DNA of 13,331 nucleotides from Candidatus Thorarchaeota archaeon (lineage in GTDB: Archaea; Asgardarchaeota; Thorarchaeia; Thorarchaeales; Thorarchaeaceae). Within the stretch, counting starts at the first letter, position 1; each line of letters opens with the position of its first letter. The notes beneath the pieces are model-generated. The model had not been told where the DNA came from and did no database searches. It saw only the letters and a program-made list of their open reading frames with translations. Below are positions 1 to 6,744 of the stretch, piece after piece. The position numbers and the translations under genes were made by a program. Location: assembly GCA_030638785.1 (NCBI GenBank), contig DAOWDY010000107.1, positions 1-13,331 on the forward strand, written 5' to 3'.

Positions 1-1697
1 AGCTGACCTAATACCGCCAAACCAAATGGAATCCCAACATAACGACGGACAACTCCTGCTTTCTGCAATGCCGCAAACCCAAGGAACCAAGTAAGAGAAT
101 ACGCTAGAGCCAGTACAGGATCCATAGTTAGATTGCTGATGAGATGCCAAAGTGTAAGCATACTTGATGAAACAAGCAAGACACTCCACCCGATAGCTGC
201 GAACATCGTTCGACGAGTAATTCCGCTAAGACCAGCAATACCAATCAAAGCTATAATGGAGAAAACGAACACTGCCAGAGATGTGAAAGAGAGAGCAATA
301 TTGGGCATTGAATTTAGGATTGGAAACACAAAATACAGGATTAATAATGTGAAGACGAAATCAGCCACAATCACAGTGTGAATGGTGTGCAGGCTGATCC
401 AGTTACTCATCCTCTTGAGTGAATGTAGGATGAAACCACCAAACCGTCTCCAGATTTGACGAACTCTTTCAAAGACTCCAGTTGCACCAGTCATACTGAG
501 GGTCAGAGCGACAAGTAAAGTGTAAGATAAAGCCCAAGCGAAGTGTTGTGTCCAGATAATAGAAATGAATACAGCATCAGCAACAATCAGGCCGCTAATA
601 CCTTTCATGATGAAGGTCTCGCGAGCCTTCTTCATCTTGCCACCCATTCGTAAGAGCATTGGGGACGGAACTAGAATCAAGAGTGTAAGTAGAGCTGCAA
701 TTGGAAAGAAGAGTAAATTGAATGTTGGTTCAAGTCCCCATGAAGTGAGAAATGATAGCCATATGAAATAGAATGGAAATCCTGTAGCTAGACTGAGGAT
801 TGAGATACCTGTTAATGCCTGGGCAGTATTTGTGTTGATAATCCATTCAGGATCGGGCTCAATTGATTCCTCGATGTTCTTTGCATAATTATCCATTCCA
901 ACTTCTCTCAAGAGTTGAGCTTGACGGAGCTTCGCTTCCTCTCTACTTACAGGTCTAAAGGAAAGGGAGCGTTGTACAAATCTAAGAATCTGAGATATAA
1001 CGAAGAGCCCTCCTCCAAAACCAATCAGACCAACTGATGCTGTAAGGGAGAAGTCAGAGGCAGGTGTTGAAGAAAGATGATATTGTATTGCAATTAGTGC
1101 AATCGATAGCGCAGGAATTACAGTATTTGGTAAGCCCATTCGAGTATCTCGTATATAGTACTGAGCCCCTGCAGAATAGACCCAGAGAAGAAGTAACGAG
1201 GCTGCAATGACGAAAGATAGTTGGAATCCTCCTGAATCAAGAAGAAGTGCCAGTCCTAGTGGTGCAGACAGCACAATGGTGAATCCCGAAACTGCTCGAA
1301 TCCAACTCCATCTCCAAGGTGGAATGACTTGAACTCGATATAGATAGTTCAGAATTCCTAGCAATACGATGAAGTAGATGTGTATTAGAAGAATGGTAGT
1401 GAAGAGTGAGTTCCAGAAGATTGCAAGTGAAACAGCACCTGAAAGTGCGGCCATTGCGGTCATGAAACTTCCAAGCAAGGGTCGTTTCATTCGAGCAACA
1501 AACATTCCTGCTAGACCTAATCCAAATGTTACTGAGAACATCCCACGGATGATGTCGTCTGGAATCAAACCAGCAAGCAAGAAGTATACTGCCAAGAGTA
1601 TGGCTGCTGGAATTATAATCACAAAGACTAGCAGACGGGCTACTGTCTGCATAAGGTCGGCTACTCGCGCGGCTCTTTCTGTTCCTACCTCAGTCAT
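1..1697 (-). CDS. Large multi-pass integral membrane protein, function unknown (3' end off the left edge)
   Basis: Reading the minus strand from the ATG at 1697 gives 565 uninterrupted codons to the window edge, so the protein is at least that long and lacks its C-terminus here. It is very hydrophobic. By eye there are about 16 membrane segments: roughly eight in residues 20-235, a charged probably cytosolic stretch at about 235-285 (RSLSFRPVSREEAKLRQAQ, then an acidic EESIEPDPEW), and about eight more. Short basic loops such as RMGGKMK and FERVRQIWRRFGG separate later pairs. No Walker, transporter-signature or catalytic motif was recognised, so a function cannot be named. A polytopic transporter, a polysaccharide/lipid flippase-type protein or an archaeal 'hypothetical membrane protein' are all possible. 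The start at 1697 is preferred to the ATG at 1703 because GGGGGTG (1712-1706) lies 8 nt upstream of the former but only 2 nt from the latter. The gene diverges from the 2-phosphoglycerate kinase-like gene. Confidence 0.8.
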   Translation of the reverse strand, partial: MTEVGTERAARVADLMQTVARLLVFVIIIPAAILLAVYFLLAGLIPDDIIRGMFSVTFGLGLAGMFVARMKRPLLGSFMTAMAALSGAVSLAIFWNSLFTTILLIHIYFIVLLGILNYLYRVQVIPPWRWSWIRAVSGFTIVLSAPLGLALLLDSGGFQLSFVIAASLLLLWVYSAGAQYYIRDTRMGLPNTVIPALSIALIAIQYHLSSTPASDFSLTASVGLIGFGGGLFVISQILRFVQRSLSFRPVSREEAKLRQAQLLREVGMDNYAKNIEESIEPDPEWIINTNTAQALTGISILSLATGFPFYFIWLSFLTSWGLEPTFNLLFFPIAALLTLLILVPSPMLLRMGGKMKKARETFIMKGISGLIVADAVFISIIWTQHFAWALSYTLLVALTLSMTGATGVFERVRQIWRRFGGFILHSLKRMSNWISLHTIHTVIVADFVFTLLILYFVFPILNSMPNIALSFTSLAVFVFSIIALIGIAGLSGITRRTMFAAIGWSVLLVSSSMLTLWHLISNLTMDPVLALAYSLTWFLGFAALQKAGVVRRYVGIPFGLAVLGQ

Positions 1698-1705
1698 GAT
1701 CATCC

Positions 1706-1712
1706 CACCCCC
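1706..1712 (-). promoter_or_regulatory. Ribosome binding site deciding the start of the membrane protein
   Basis: The minus-strand sequence GGGGGTG matches the archaeal anti-Shine-Dalgarno complement GGAGGTGAT at most positions. It lies 8 nt before the ATG at 1697 and 2 nt before the in-frame ATG at 1703, which favours the former as the start. Confidence 0.5.
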
Positions 1713-1758
1713 ATGATTTCCAAGGAAGCTGGCGTGCTTATCCTTTTTTCGGAATCAG

Positions 1759-1839
1759 GGATTAATCATACAAGGATTAATTCGTTTTTACACTAATAAA
1801 TGCAATTTGGACCCATGTTACTTAGATTAACAGTTAATC
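1759..1839. promoter_or_regulatory. Cluster of GATTAA/TTAATC half-sites, candidate operator
   Basis: GGATTAAT occurs twice in direct orientation (1759-1766 and 1774-1781). A perfect palindrome follows, GATTAAC-A-GTTAATC (1825-1839). Counting both strands, five copies of GATTAA fall within about 80 bases (1760, 1762 reverse, 1775, 1825, 1834 reverse). This looks like a binding array for a dimeric helix-turn-helix regulator controlling one or both divergent genes. AT-rich archaeal promoter DNA can produce such words by chance, so the operator role is inferred. Confidence 0.4.
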
Positions 1840-1846
1840 AAGTGAA

Positions 1847-1915
1847 ATGCAACTAGATAAACTCAAAGAATCAAAGGGGGCATTCTGGGTTCTAGATGAA
1901 ACAAAAGAGCCTTAG
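1847..1915 (+). other. 22-codon upstream reading frame in phase with the kinase gene, ending in TAG
   Basis: An ATG at 1847 opens 22 codons (beginning MQLDKLKESKG, ending VLDETKEP) and stops at TAG 1913-1915. The following codons (TAVYK) lead directly into the kinase reading frame without a frame change. It could be an upstream leader ORF, a disrupted longer N-terminus, or chance. Only a very weak GTGA (1842-1845), too close to the ATG, precedes it. Confidence 0.3.
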
Positions 1916-1930
1916 ACCGCCGTATACAAA

Positions 1931-2797
1931 GTGTTGATGAAGATGAAGCCGACTGTTCCATACCCACTCGTCATCCTTAGAGGAAGACTAAGACTAATTG
2001 GTTTATCCTATCAAAGAATCGAGTGTATCATCGCTCAAGTTATCGACCAAGGAACAATTGACTCCAGAGAATTGGTTGACGTTTTGGGTTCAGAAGATAG
2101 TACTATCATAAGACAGTTTGAGCTTCTTGCTAAATACGATGATGCGCGCCGAAACAGTGAGCCAATAGATCCAATTGTCTTAGTTCTTGAAGGGGCATCC
2201 GCGACAGGGAAATCAATGTTAGCACTGACGATGATCTGCAATCTAGGAGCTACAAGGATTATCAGCACAGATACTGTCCGTCAAGTGCTGAGAGGTGTCT
2301 ATTCTCCACAAACTCATCCGGAATTGTATTGCCACACATATCAAGCCTATAAGGAGCGACAGTCTGGTCCGGGGACACTTAGTCCCATGGTACGGGGATA
2401 CATTGCTCAGTGTGAGCATATCAGTCCAGTCGTGGGAAAAATCACGGAACGAATTGTGCAGGAAGGAGCTGAGGCGGTAGTTGAGGGGGTACATGTCATA
2501 CCAGGATCGCTATCTCACGTTTCACAATCTGTGGTGGAGGTATTGATTAATCCTAATCCAGAACTTCACAAGAATATGTTTCTTTCCAAGTACTCAATGG
2601 CAGGGTTGAAATCCGTTTCCTCAGACGATGCTCGAAGAACAATGGAATTTGAGAATACCAGAAAGATCCAGAACTTCATGCTGGATAACGCAGGTAAATC
2701 CGGAATCAAAGTCATCGAGCTGCTGGACTACGAACAAGCAGAACGAGAAACCTGTAACTTAATCATTGAAACTATCAAAACAATTCTTGATGAATAG
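1931..2797 (+). CDS. 2-phosphoglycerate kinase-like P-loop kinase with N-terminal ATP-cone-like region
   Basis: The predicted 288-residue protein has a P-loop GASATGKS at residues 88-95, then ISTDTVRQVLR (111-121), the motif placed after the P-loop in archaeal 2-phosphoglycerate kinases, and VVEGVHVIPG (183-192), a probable substrate-side strand. The first ~80 residues resemble a diverged ATP-cone: PYPLVILRGRLRLIGLS sits where the family usually has a PFS-G-L-RSL-type motif. In methanogens this enzyme phosphorylates 2-phosphoglycerate to 2,3-bisphosphoglycerate, the precursor of cyclic 2,3-diphosphoglycerate. Homologues outside methanogens may act on other small substrates. The start is uncertain: GTG 1931, TTG 1934, ATG 1937 and ATG 1943 are all in frame and none has a convincing ribosome binding site. 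The same frame is open upstream to an ATG at 1847 except for a TAG at 1913-1915. The gene ends in TAG, 32 nt before the aminotransferase gene. Confidence 0.75.
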   Translation: MLMKMKPTVPYPLVILRGRLRLIGLSYQRIECIIAQVIDQGTIDSRELVDVLGSEDSTIIRQFELLAKYDDARRNSEPIDPIVLVLEGASATGKSMLALTMICNLGATRIISTDTVRQVLRGVYSPQTHPELYCHTYQAYKERQSGPGTLSPMVRGYIAQCEHISPVVGKITERIVQEGAEAVVEGVHVIPGSLSHVSQSVVEVLINPNPELHKNMFLSKYSMAGLKSVSSDDARRTMEFENTRKIQNFMLDNAGKSGIKVIELLDYEQAERETCNLIIETIKTILDE

Positions 2798-2829
2798 AGT
2801 AGTCTAAAGTTATTTATCGAGCCACTACT

Positions 2830-3942
2830 ATGAATCCCTTTGAGGCTTCTAGATTGGTTTTCAAAAGAATGCCCCTCGAAGACTGGTTTGATAGATACCA
2901 GTTCGAGGTTGACTACGATATCGGCGAGAGCGGAATGAAATTCTTCTCTCTTGGAGAATTAGATATTAATCTCAGTGATGTGGAGCTACGATATGGCTAC
3001 CATATAGGTCAGCCAGAATTGAGAAGGCTTCTTGCAGAACAATACGAAGGAATGTCTGCTGAAAATGTTGCTGTAACTACAGGAGCTAGCGAGTCTAATT
3101 TCTGCATCATTGCACATCTTGTTGGCACAGAAGATCACATCATCGTTGAGCATCCTACATATCCTTCGCTTTATGAAGTACCAAGATCTTTAGGACGAGA
3201 CCTTTCACTTCTCAGGCTTGAATGGGATGAGCATTTCAAACCAAATATGATGAAGCTTCGCGAGATGGTCAAACCTAACACCAGACTCATCACTCTCACT
3301 CATCCAAACAATCCCACAGGTTCGCAAATCAGTGAAGAGGTTCTCCACGAAGCTATTGGGATTGCAGAAGAAAATGATCTATATCTCATGGTGGATGAAA
3401 CCTATAGAGACCTTACATTTGAAGACCCACCGCCGCCTGCAGCTACTCTTAGCAAGAAGGCAATCAGCCTATCAAGTATGTCCAAAGTTTGGGGTGTGCC
3501 AGGCATCCGAATCGGATGGGTTGTGGCTGACACTCCGATTATTGAAGCAGTCAGGGCAGTCCGAGAACAAATAACAATTTGTAATTCCTCACTAGGAGAA
3601 GCTATTGCAATTGAGATTCTGAAGAGGAAGGATGAACTCCTGAAGAGAATGAGAAAACAGCAGTTAGCCAACTACAAAATTGTGAAGGACTGGATGGACA
3701 ATCAAGATTGGCTCGAATGGAGAGAACCTGAAGGCGGTATAACTGGTGCACCCCGATTTAAGAAGGGAGGACCAACAAGAGAATTCTGTGAGTTATTAGT
3801 AAAGAAGTACAAAACATTCGTTGTACCTGGATATGGACTTGAGATGGATGATTATTTCAGATTAGGGTATGGAGGAGACCAAGAAGAACTAATCGAAGGT
3901 CTTGAGATGCTCAAGCGGGCCCTCAAGGAACATCTGGGATAA
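2830..3942 (+). CDS. PLP-dependent class I/II aminotransferase
   Basis: This 370-residue fold-type I aminotransferase transfers amino groups between an amino acid and a 2-oxoacid. Visible features are TTGASESN (83-90, cofactor phosphate region), HPNNPTG (158-164), D189-E190-T-Y192 (Asp to the pyridine nitrogen, Tyr to O3'), SSMSK with the Schiff-base Lys219, R227 in GIRIGW (cofactor phosphate), and R344 in DYFRLGYG, the expected substrate-carboxylate arginine. The N-terminus (FEASRLVFKRMPLEDWF) is short and of the kind seen in archaeal and capreomycidine-synthase-like relatives of the aspartate aminotransferase group. The amino-donor substrate cannot be read from sequence. It starts 32 nt after the kinase gene without an obvious ribosome binding site and is followed 21 nt later by the acyl-CoA synthetase alpha gene, so the three probably form one transcript. 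The pairing suggests amino acid degradation, which is an inference. Confidence 0.88.
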   Translation: MNPFEASRLVFKRMPLEDWFDRYQFEVDYDIGESGMKFFSLGELDINLSDVELRYGYHIGQPELRRLLAEQYEGMSAENVAVTTGASESNFCIIAHLVGTEDHIIVEHPTYPSLYEVPRSLGRDLSLLRLEWDEHFKPNMMKLREMVKPNTRLITLTHPNNPTGSQISEEVLHEAIGIAEENDLYLMVDETYRDLTFEDPPPPAATLSKKAISLSSMSKVWGVPGIRIGWVVADTPIIEAVRAVREQITICNSSLGEAIAIEILKRKDELLKRMRKQQLANYKIVKDWMDNQDWLEWREPEGGITGAPRFKKGGPTREFCELLVKKYKTFVVPGYGLEMDDYFRLGYGGDQEELIEGLEMLKRALKEHLG

Positions 3943-3950
3943 CAATGTCA

Positions 3951-3958
3951 AGGGGGAG
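3951..3958 (+). promoter_or_regulatory. Strong ribosome binding site of the acyl-CoA synthetase alpha gene
   Basis: AGGGGGAG lies 5 nt before the ATG at 3964. It fixes that start and contrasts with the two genes upstream, which have no visible site. Confidence 0.55.
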
Positions 3959-3963
3959 CAACC

Positions 3964-5352
3964 ATGGATTGGAAGAACGACTCACTTGAGCGTCTGTTCA
4001 AACCAAGCTCAATAGCAGTCATTGGTGCATCTGACAGACCAGAACGCCTTGGAGCTCTTGCATTACTAGCTTTGCAATCATATCAGGGGAAGGTCTATCC
4101 TGTAAATCCAAGATTGGAAGTGATTGGGAATATACCTTGCTACCCAAGTATATCTGCAATTCCAGATTCAATAGATCTGGTACTTGTATGTGTGCGAGGA
4201 CAGCTTGTAGCTCCAGCAATAGAAGATGCTGCAGCTGCAGGTGTCAGAGCTGCAATCATATTCGCTGCAGGCTTCAAAGAACTTGGTTCAAATGGAGAGA
4301 AGGAACAAAATCGAATCAAGACTCTTGTGAACAACAACAGAATTGCAGTGATTGGGCCAAATTGCTTAGGGGCTGGAAATATCAAATTGAATCTCAATGC
4401 CACATTCTTTCCGCACCCTGTTGAACAGAGAACCGGAGGAGTATCAATCGTCAGCCAGAGTGGTGGGGTATGTGGTGATATGCTCTATCGTGCTGCAGAC
4501 TCTGATGTAGGTTTAGCGAAGTTCGCAAGCGTGGGGAACAGAGTTAATATTGACTTTAATGACCTACTGCGGTATTTTAGGGAAGACGAAGAAACCGATG
4601 TGATTTGCCTATTTATAGAAGGTACAGAACTTGCAAGAGAGATGTATGAAGAGATGAATAGGACAACTCCAACAAAACCTGTTCTAGTTTTGAAGATCGG
4701 TAAAACTCCTGTAACACGACAGGCTGCGGTGAGTCATACTGGAAGTCTTGCAGGACAACCAGAACTTTACTCTGCAGCTATCAGACAAGCAGGAGGATTA
4801 GAAGTAGATAGTATCGCAGATATGATGGATACAGCCAAGATTCTTTCACTCTCGCAAAAACGACCCAAGGGCCGAAATGTCGCGATAGTCACCCATACTT
4901 TAGGCATCGCCCTGATTGCAGCACAGACGCTTGAACAGAATCATGTCCATCTTCCTCCGCCTCCTATAGATATTCAGAAGAAGATTGAAGCACTCCTTGA
5001 GATGCCAATGTCTATTCCCATTAGCAATCCCATCGATCTTCTTGCCAAGGCTTGGGCAGAACCTGATGTCTTTGCCAAGGCGTTCAAGTATATCATCGAG
5101 GATGATACATACGATTCTGTTATCACGGTCTTCGCACCTAATTTCCAAGAGGGGATAGGAGGAGGGATGCCAATCAAGGAGATAATTGAGGAAAGCGAGT
5201 TAAGTGATAAGCTGGTTATCAGTATTTTGAGTTCACCAGTGACCAAACAACCTCCCGGGAAAATAAAGCTCGAAAATGCAGGAATTCCTGTGTTCGTAAA
5301 CCCTCAACGGGCTGGAAGAGCTTTAGCCAATGTTCTCCGTATTTCAAGATAG
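3964..5352 (+). CDS. ADP-forming acyl-CoA synthetase (acetate-CoA ligase), alpha subunit-like
   Basis: The 462-residue protein has the length and order of archaeal ADP-forming acetyl/acyl-CoA synthetase alpha subunits. These convert acyl-CoA, ADP and phosphate to acid, CoA and ATP together with an ATP-grasp beta subunit. Residues 11-140 form the CoA-binding Rossmann domain (SIAVIGASDRPERLG, then VIGPNCLGAGN at 129-139). SIVSQSGGV (161-169) begins the succinyl-CoA-ligase-like domain, and AAVSHTGSLAG carries the phosphorylated histidine, His258. The third domain is unusual: where the family normally reads TNAGGPG, this protein has THTLGIA (310-316), although NPIDLL follows at 355-360. No beta subunit is encoded next to it, so a partner must lie elsewhere or the protein may have another role. 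It is probably co-transcribed with the aminotransferase, consistent with ATP recovery at the end of 2-oxoacid catabolism. Propionyl, branched or aryl acyl-CoA are as possible as acetyl-CoA. Confidence 0.87.
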   Translation: MDWKNDSLERLFKPSSIAVIGASDRPERLGALALLALQSYQGKVYPVNPRLEVIGNIPCYPSISAIPDSIDLVLVCVRGQLVAPAIEDAAAAGVRAAIIFAAGFKELGSNGEKEQNRIKTLVNNNRIAVIGPNCLGAGNIKLNLNATFFPHPVEQRTGGVSIVSQSGGVCGDMLYRAADSDVGLAKFASVGNRVNIDFNDLLRYFREDEETDVICLFIEGTELAREMYEEMNRTTPTKPVLVLKIGKTPVTRQAAVSHTGSLAGQPELYSAAIRQAGGLEVDSIADMMDTAKILSLSQKRPKGRNVAIVTHTLGIALIAAQTLEQNHVHLPPPPIDIQKKIEALLEMPMSIPISNPIDLLAKAWAEPDVFAKAFKYIIEDDTYDSVITVFAPNFQEGIGGGMPIKEIIEESELSDKLVISILSSPVTKQPPGKIKLENAGIPVFVNPQRAGRALANVLRISR

Positions 5353-5403
5353 AGAGTATATGAACATAATTAGTTACCAAGTGTTTTGTAACCAGCAATC
5401 TTA

Positions 5404-5421
5404 ACCTTCGTTTCGAAAGGT
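5404..5421 (+). other. Small hairpin after the acyl-CoA synthetase alpha gene
   Basis: ACCTT (5404-5408) can pair with AAGGT (5417-5421) around CGTTTCGA, with a further possible CG/CG pairing if one A is bulged. It could be an end-of-transcript structure or an operator. There is no following T-tract, so support is weak. Confidence 0.2.
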
Positions 5422-5462
5422 ACGCTATGGTTACCAACTAGCCTAAGATGGAAACAGTAAGG

Positions 5463-5470
5463 ATTTATAG
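5463..5470 (+). promoter_or_regulatory. TATA-like archaeal promoter element for the heme/flavin/Fe-S gene group
   Basis: ATTTATAG closely resembles the archaeal TATA box, with purine-rich AGTAAGG just before it in the position of the B-recognition element. Archaeal spacing places transcription start about 25 nt downstream, near 5490-5495, giving a leader of roughly 40 nt before the ATG at 5532. Confidence 0.45.
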
Positions 5471-5520
5471 TGCATATTGACGGGACTGAAACTTGCTAGA
5501 GTGCTGTCCAATTTGGAACA

Positions 5521-5526
5521 GGGTGA
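5521..5526 (+). promoter_or_regulatory. Ribosome binding site deciding the start of the heme-motif membrane protein
   Basis: GGGTGA lies 5 nt before the ATG at 5532. That ATG begins directly with a signal peptide, whereas the upstream TTG at 5493 would add 13 residues (with three of them W or C) in front of it and lies at the predicted transcription start. Confidence 0.5.
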
Positions 5527-5531
5527 CCAAT

Positions 5532-6740
5532 ATGAAAAAGCAAGTCCGCTATGGAATACTAATTGTTTCTGCAGTTCTGGTATTTGTGCTATTTTCGACT
5601 TCTGCGCTAGGTTTCCCTGGCCAGAATGGAGCATGCACAACATCTGGTTGTCATAATGACCCAGCAGGTATGACAATCACACCCTCAGAAACTACATTCA
5701 ATGTTGAACCTGATGACTCAATCAGCGTGACTATTCAGGTCATAGGAGTATCTGGGGAGAACGCTCTTCTTCTGAAGTTTCCGTCGGGTGTTGGAGATAA
5801 CGCCCAGTTTAGTTATACAGGTCTCGATGCAGAAGGAGCTGTAGCTGATGGAGATGCAGCTGATCTAGATGCAGATACAGATGAGGTCGAAGTCAATTAT
5901 GATATTACAGTGCCTAGTACACCCGGATCATACACCCTTGAAGCATATGCTGCTCAACACTTACCGAATGGAATTAGCGTATCACTTACAGTGACTGTTG
6001 CACCACCGGCTGGTGCAGGACCACTAATCTCGTTAATCAATTCTACTCCATCAATACCGCTTGACACAGAAACAGTTTCTATCACTGCAAACGTTACATC
6101 TGAAGTTGGCATCAGTGAGGTTAAACTGCAATATAGTACGGATAACCGATCTTCTTGGACTAATCAGACCATGACATTGAATAATGATCTGTATGAAGGA
6201 ACTATACCCGAGTTCGAATTAGACACTCATGTAGTCTTCAGAGTTGTAGCAATCGACACGGATGGTACTGAATCGGTTTCTTGGGAACAGGAATACATTG
6301 TTGGGGATATTCCATTACCACCGCCTGAACCAATGCCACAGTTGCATTATGGCTGGCTCTTAGGCGGACCTGCTCTCGTACTCGCTTACATCGGGACAGC
6401 CCTCGAATACTATAACGAGGAAAAATACACACGAATACATGGGGTTATGCTAAGTGCTGCATATATTCTCACTAGCATCAATGTTGTGTGGTTGTTCTTT
6501 GAAGATCCATCCACTTGGACTGCAATGAATCCTGCCTATTTGATTAGTCTCGCAAGCATCACGCTATTCATCCACTCCTGGCATATTTGGTTAGGAATCA
6601 TTAGCATGATATTTGGAACACTGGCTTTCTTAACTCACATGGCAGGTTGGAAGACTTGTAACCTCGGATTGCCAGCGGTAATACTATGGACGATACTTGG
6701 ACTAACAGGAATGTTCCTGGGTCTTTTCTTCGGGATGTGA
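5532..6740 (+). CDS. Exported membrane-anchored protein with CX4CH heme-c-like motif and four-helix His-rich (DUF420/b561-like) C-terminal domain
   Basis: The 402-residue protein starts with a signal peptide (KKQ, then hydrophobic residues 8-22, likely cleavage after SALG at 24-27). Immediately after it comes C35-TTSG-C40-H41, a CX4CH motif like that of some c-type cytochromes. Residues ~46-157 and ~163-257 look like two extracytoplasmic beta-sandwich (reelin/Ig-like) domains. The first includes a very acidic stretch (DGDAADLDADTDE, 107-119). A proline-rich hinge (PLPPPEPMP) leads to about four membrane helices, 272-292, 303-323, 337-369 and 378-400. Histidines sit at H303, H348, H351 and H369 in a pattern reminiscent of DUF420 or cytochrome b561-type domains, so heme or copper binding is plausible. 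It ends 4 nt before the FAD oxidase gene, so it is very likely part of that operon and could carry electrons between the flavin/Fe-S modules and an outside or membrane acceptor. Signal peptide and topology are clear; cofactors are inferred. Confidence 0.75.
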   Translation: MKKQVRYGILIVSAVLVFVLFSTSALGFPGQNGACTTSGCHNDPAGMTITPSETTFNVEPDDSISVTIQVIGVSGENALLLKFPSGVGDNAQFSYTGLDAEGAVADGDAADLDADTDEVEVNYDITVPSTPGSYTLEAYAAQHLPNGISVSLTVTVAPPAGAGPLISLINSTPSIPLDTETVSITANVTSEVGISEVKLQYSTDNRSSWTNQTMTLNNDLYEGTIPEFELDTHVVFRVVAIDTDGTESVSWEQEYIVGDIPLPPPEPMPQLHYGWLLGGPALVLAYIGTALEYYNEEKYTRIHGVMLSAAYILTSINVVWLFFEDPSTWTAMNPAYLISLASITLFIHSWHIWLGIISMIFGTLAFLTHMAGWKTCNLGLPAVILWTILGLTGMFLGLFFGM

Positions 6741-6744
6741 TAAT

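Larger units (their letters stand above)
1698..1930. other. Divergent intergenic region
   Basis: This stretch separates the minus-strand membrane protein from the plus-strand kinase-like gene and must hold both promoters. It contains an AT-rich core (about 1741-1840) with several GATTAA-type half-sites and a TATA-like stretch (cactaataaatgc, 1791-1803) that could serve the plus-strand gene. Neither promoter is clear enough to place a transcription start. From 1847 to the kinase start there is a reading frame in phase with the kinase, broken by one TAG. I see no RNA gene here. Confidence 0.6.
5353..5531. other. Intergenic region between the two plus-strand gene groups
   Basis: This 179-base gap holds a TATA-like box near its right end and several short repeats. 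GTTACCAA occurs at 5373-5380 and 5430-5437, GTAACC at 5388-5393 is inverted relative to the first copy, and an imperfect hairpin ACCTT-CGTTTCGA-AAGGT lies at 5404-5421. A reading frame in phase with the next gene can be extended to a TTG at 5493, which I consider untranslated. Confidence 0.5.

Noticed and set aside
133..1716. Plus-strand open frames of 68-112 codons at 133-381, 565-771 and 1378-1716
   Set aside because: They lie inside a 565-codon minus-strand frame encoding a coherent hydrophobic protein, and their products are basic and low in recognisable structure.
1913..1915. Pyrrolysine reading of the TAG before the kinase gene
   Set aside because: TAG ends two other genes here, no pyl genes are in the window, and family-like sequence begins only after the TAG. 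Kept only as one possibility in the findings.
5493..5531. TTG start at 5493 giving a 415-residue version of the heme-motif protein
   Set aside because: The ATG at 5532 has GGGTGA 5 nt upstream and begins a normal signal peptide; the TTG coincides with the predicted transcription start.
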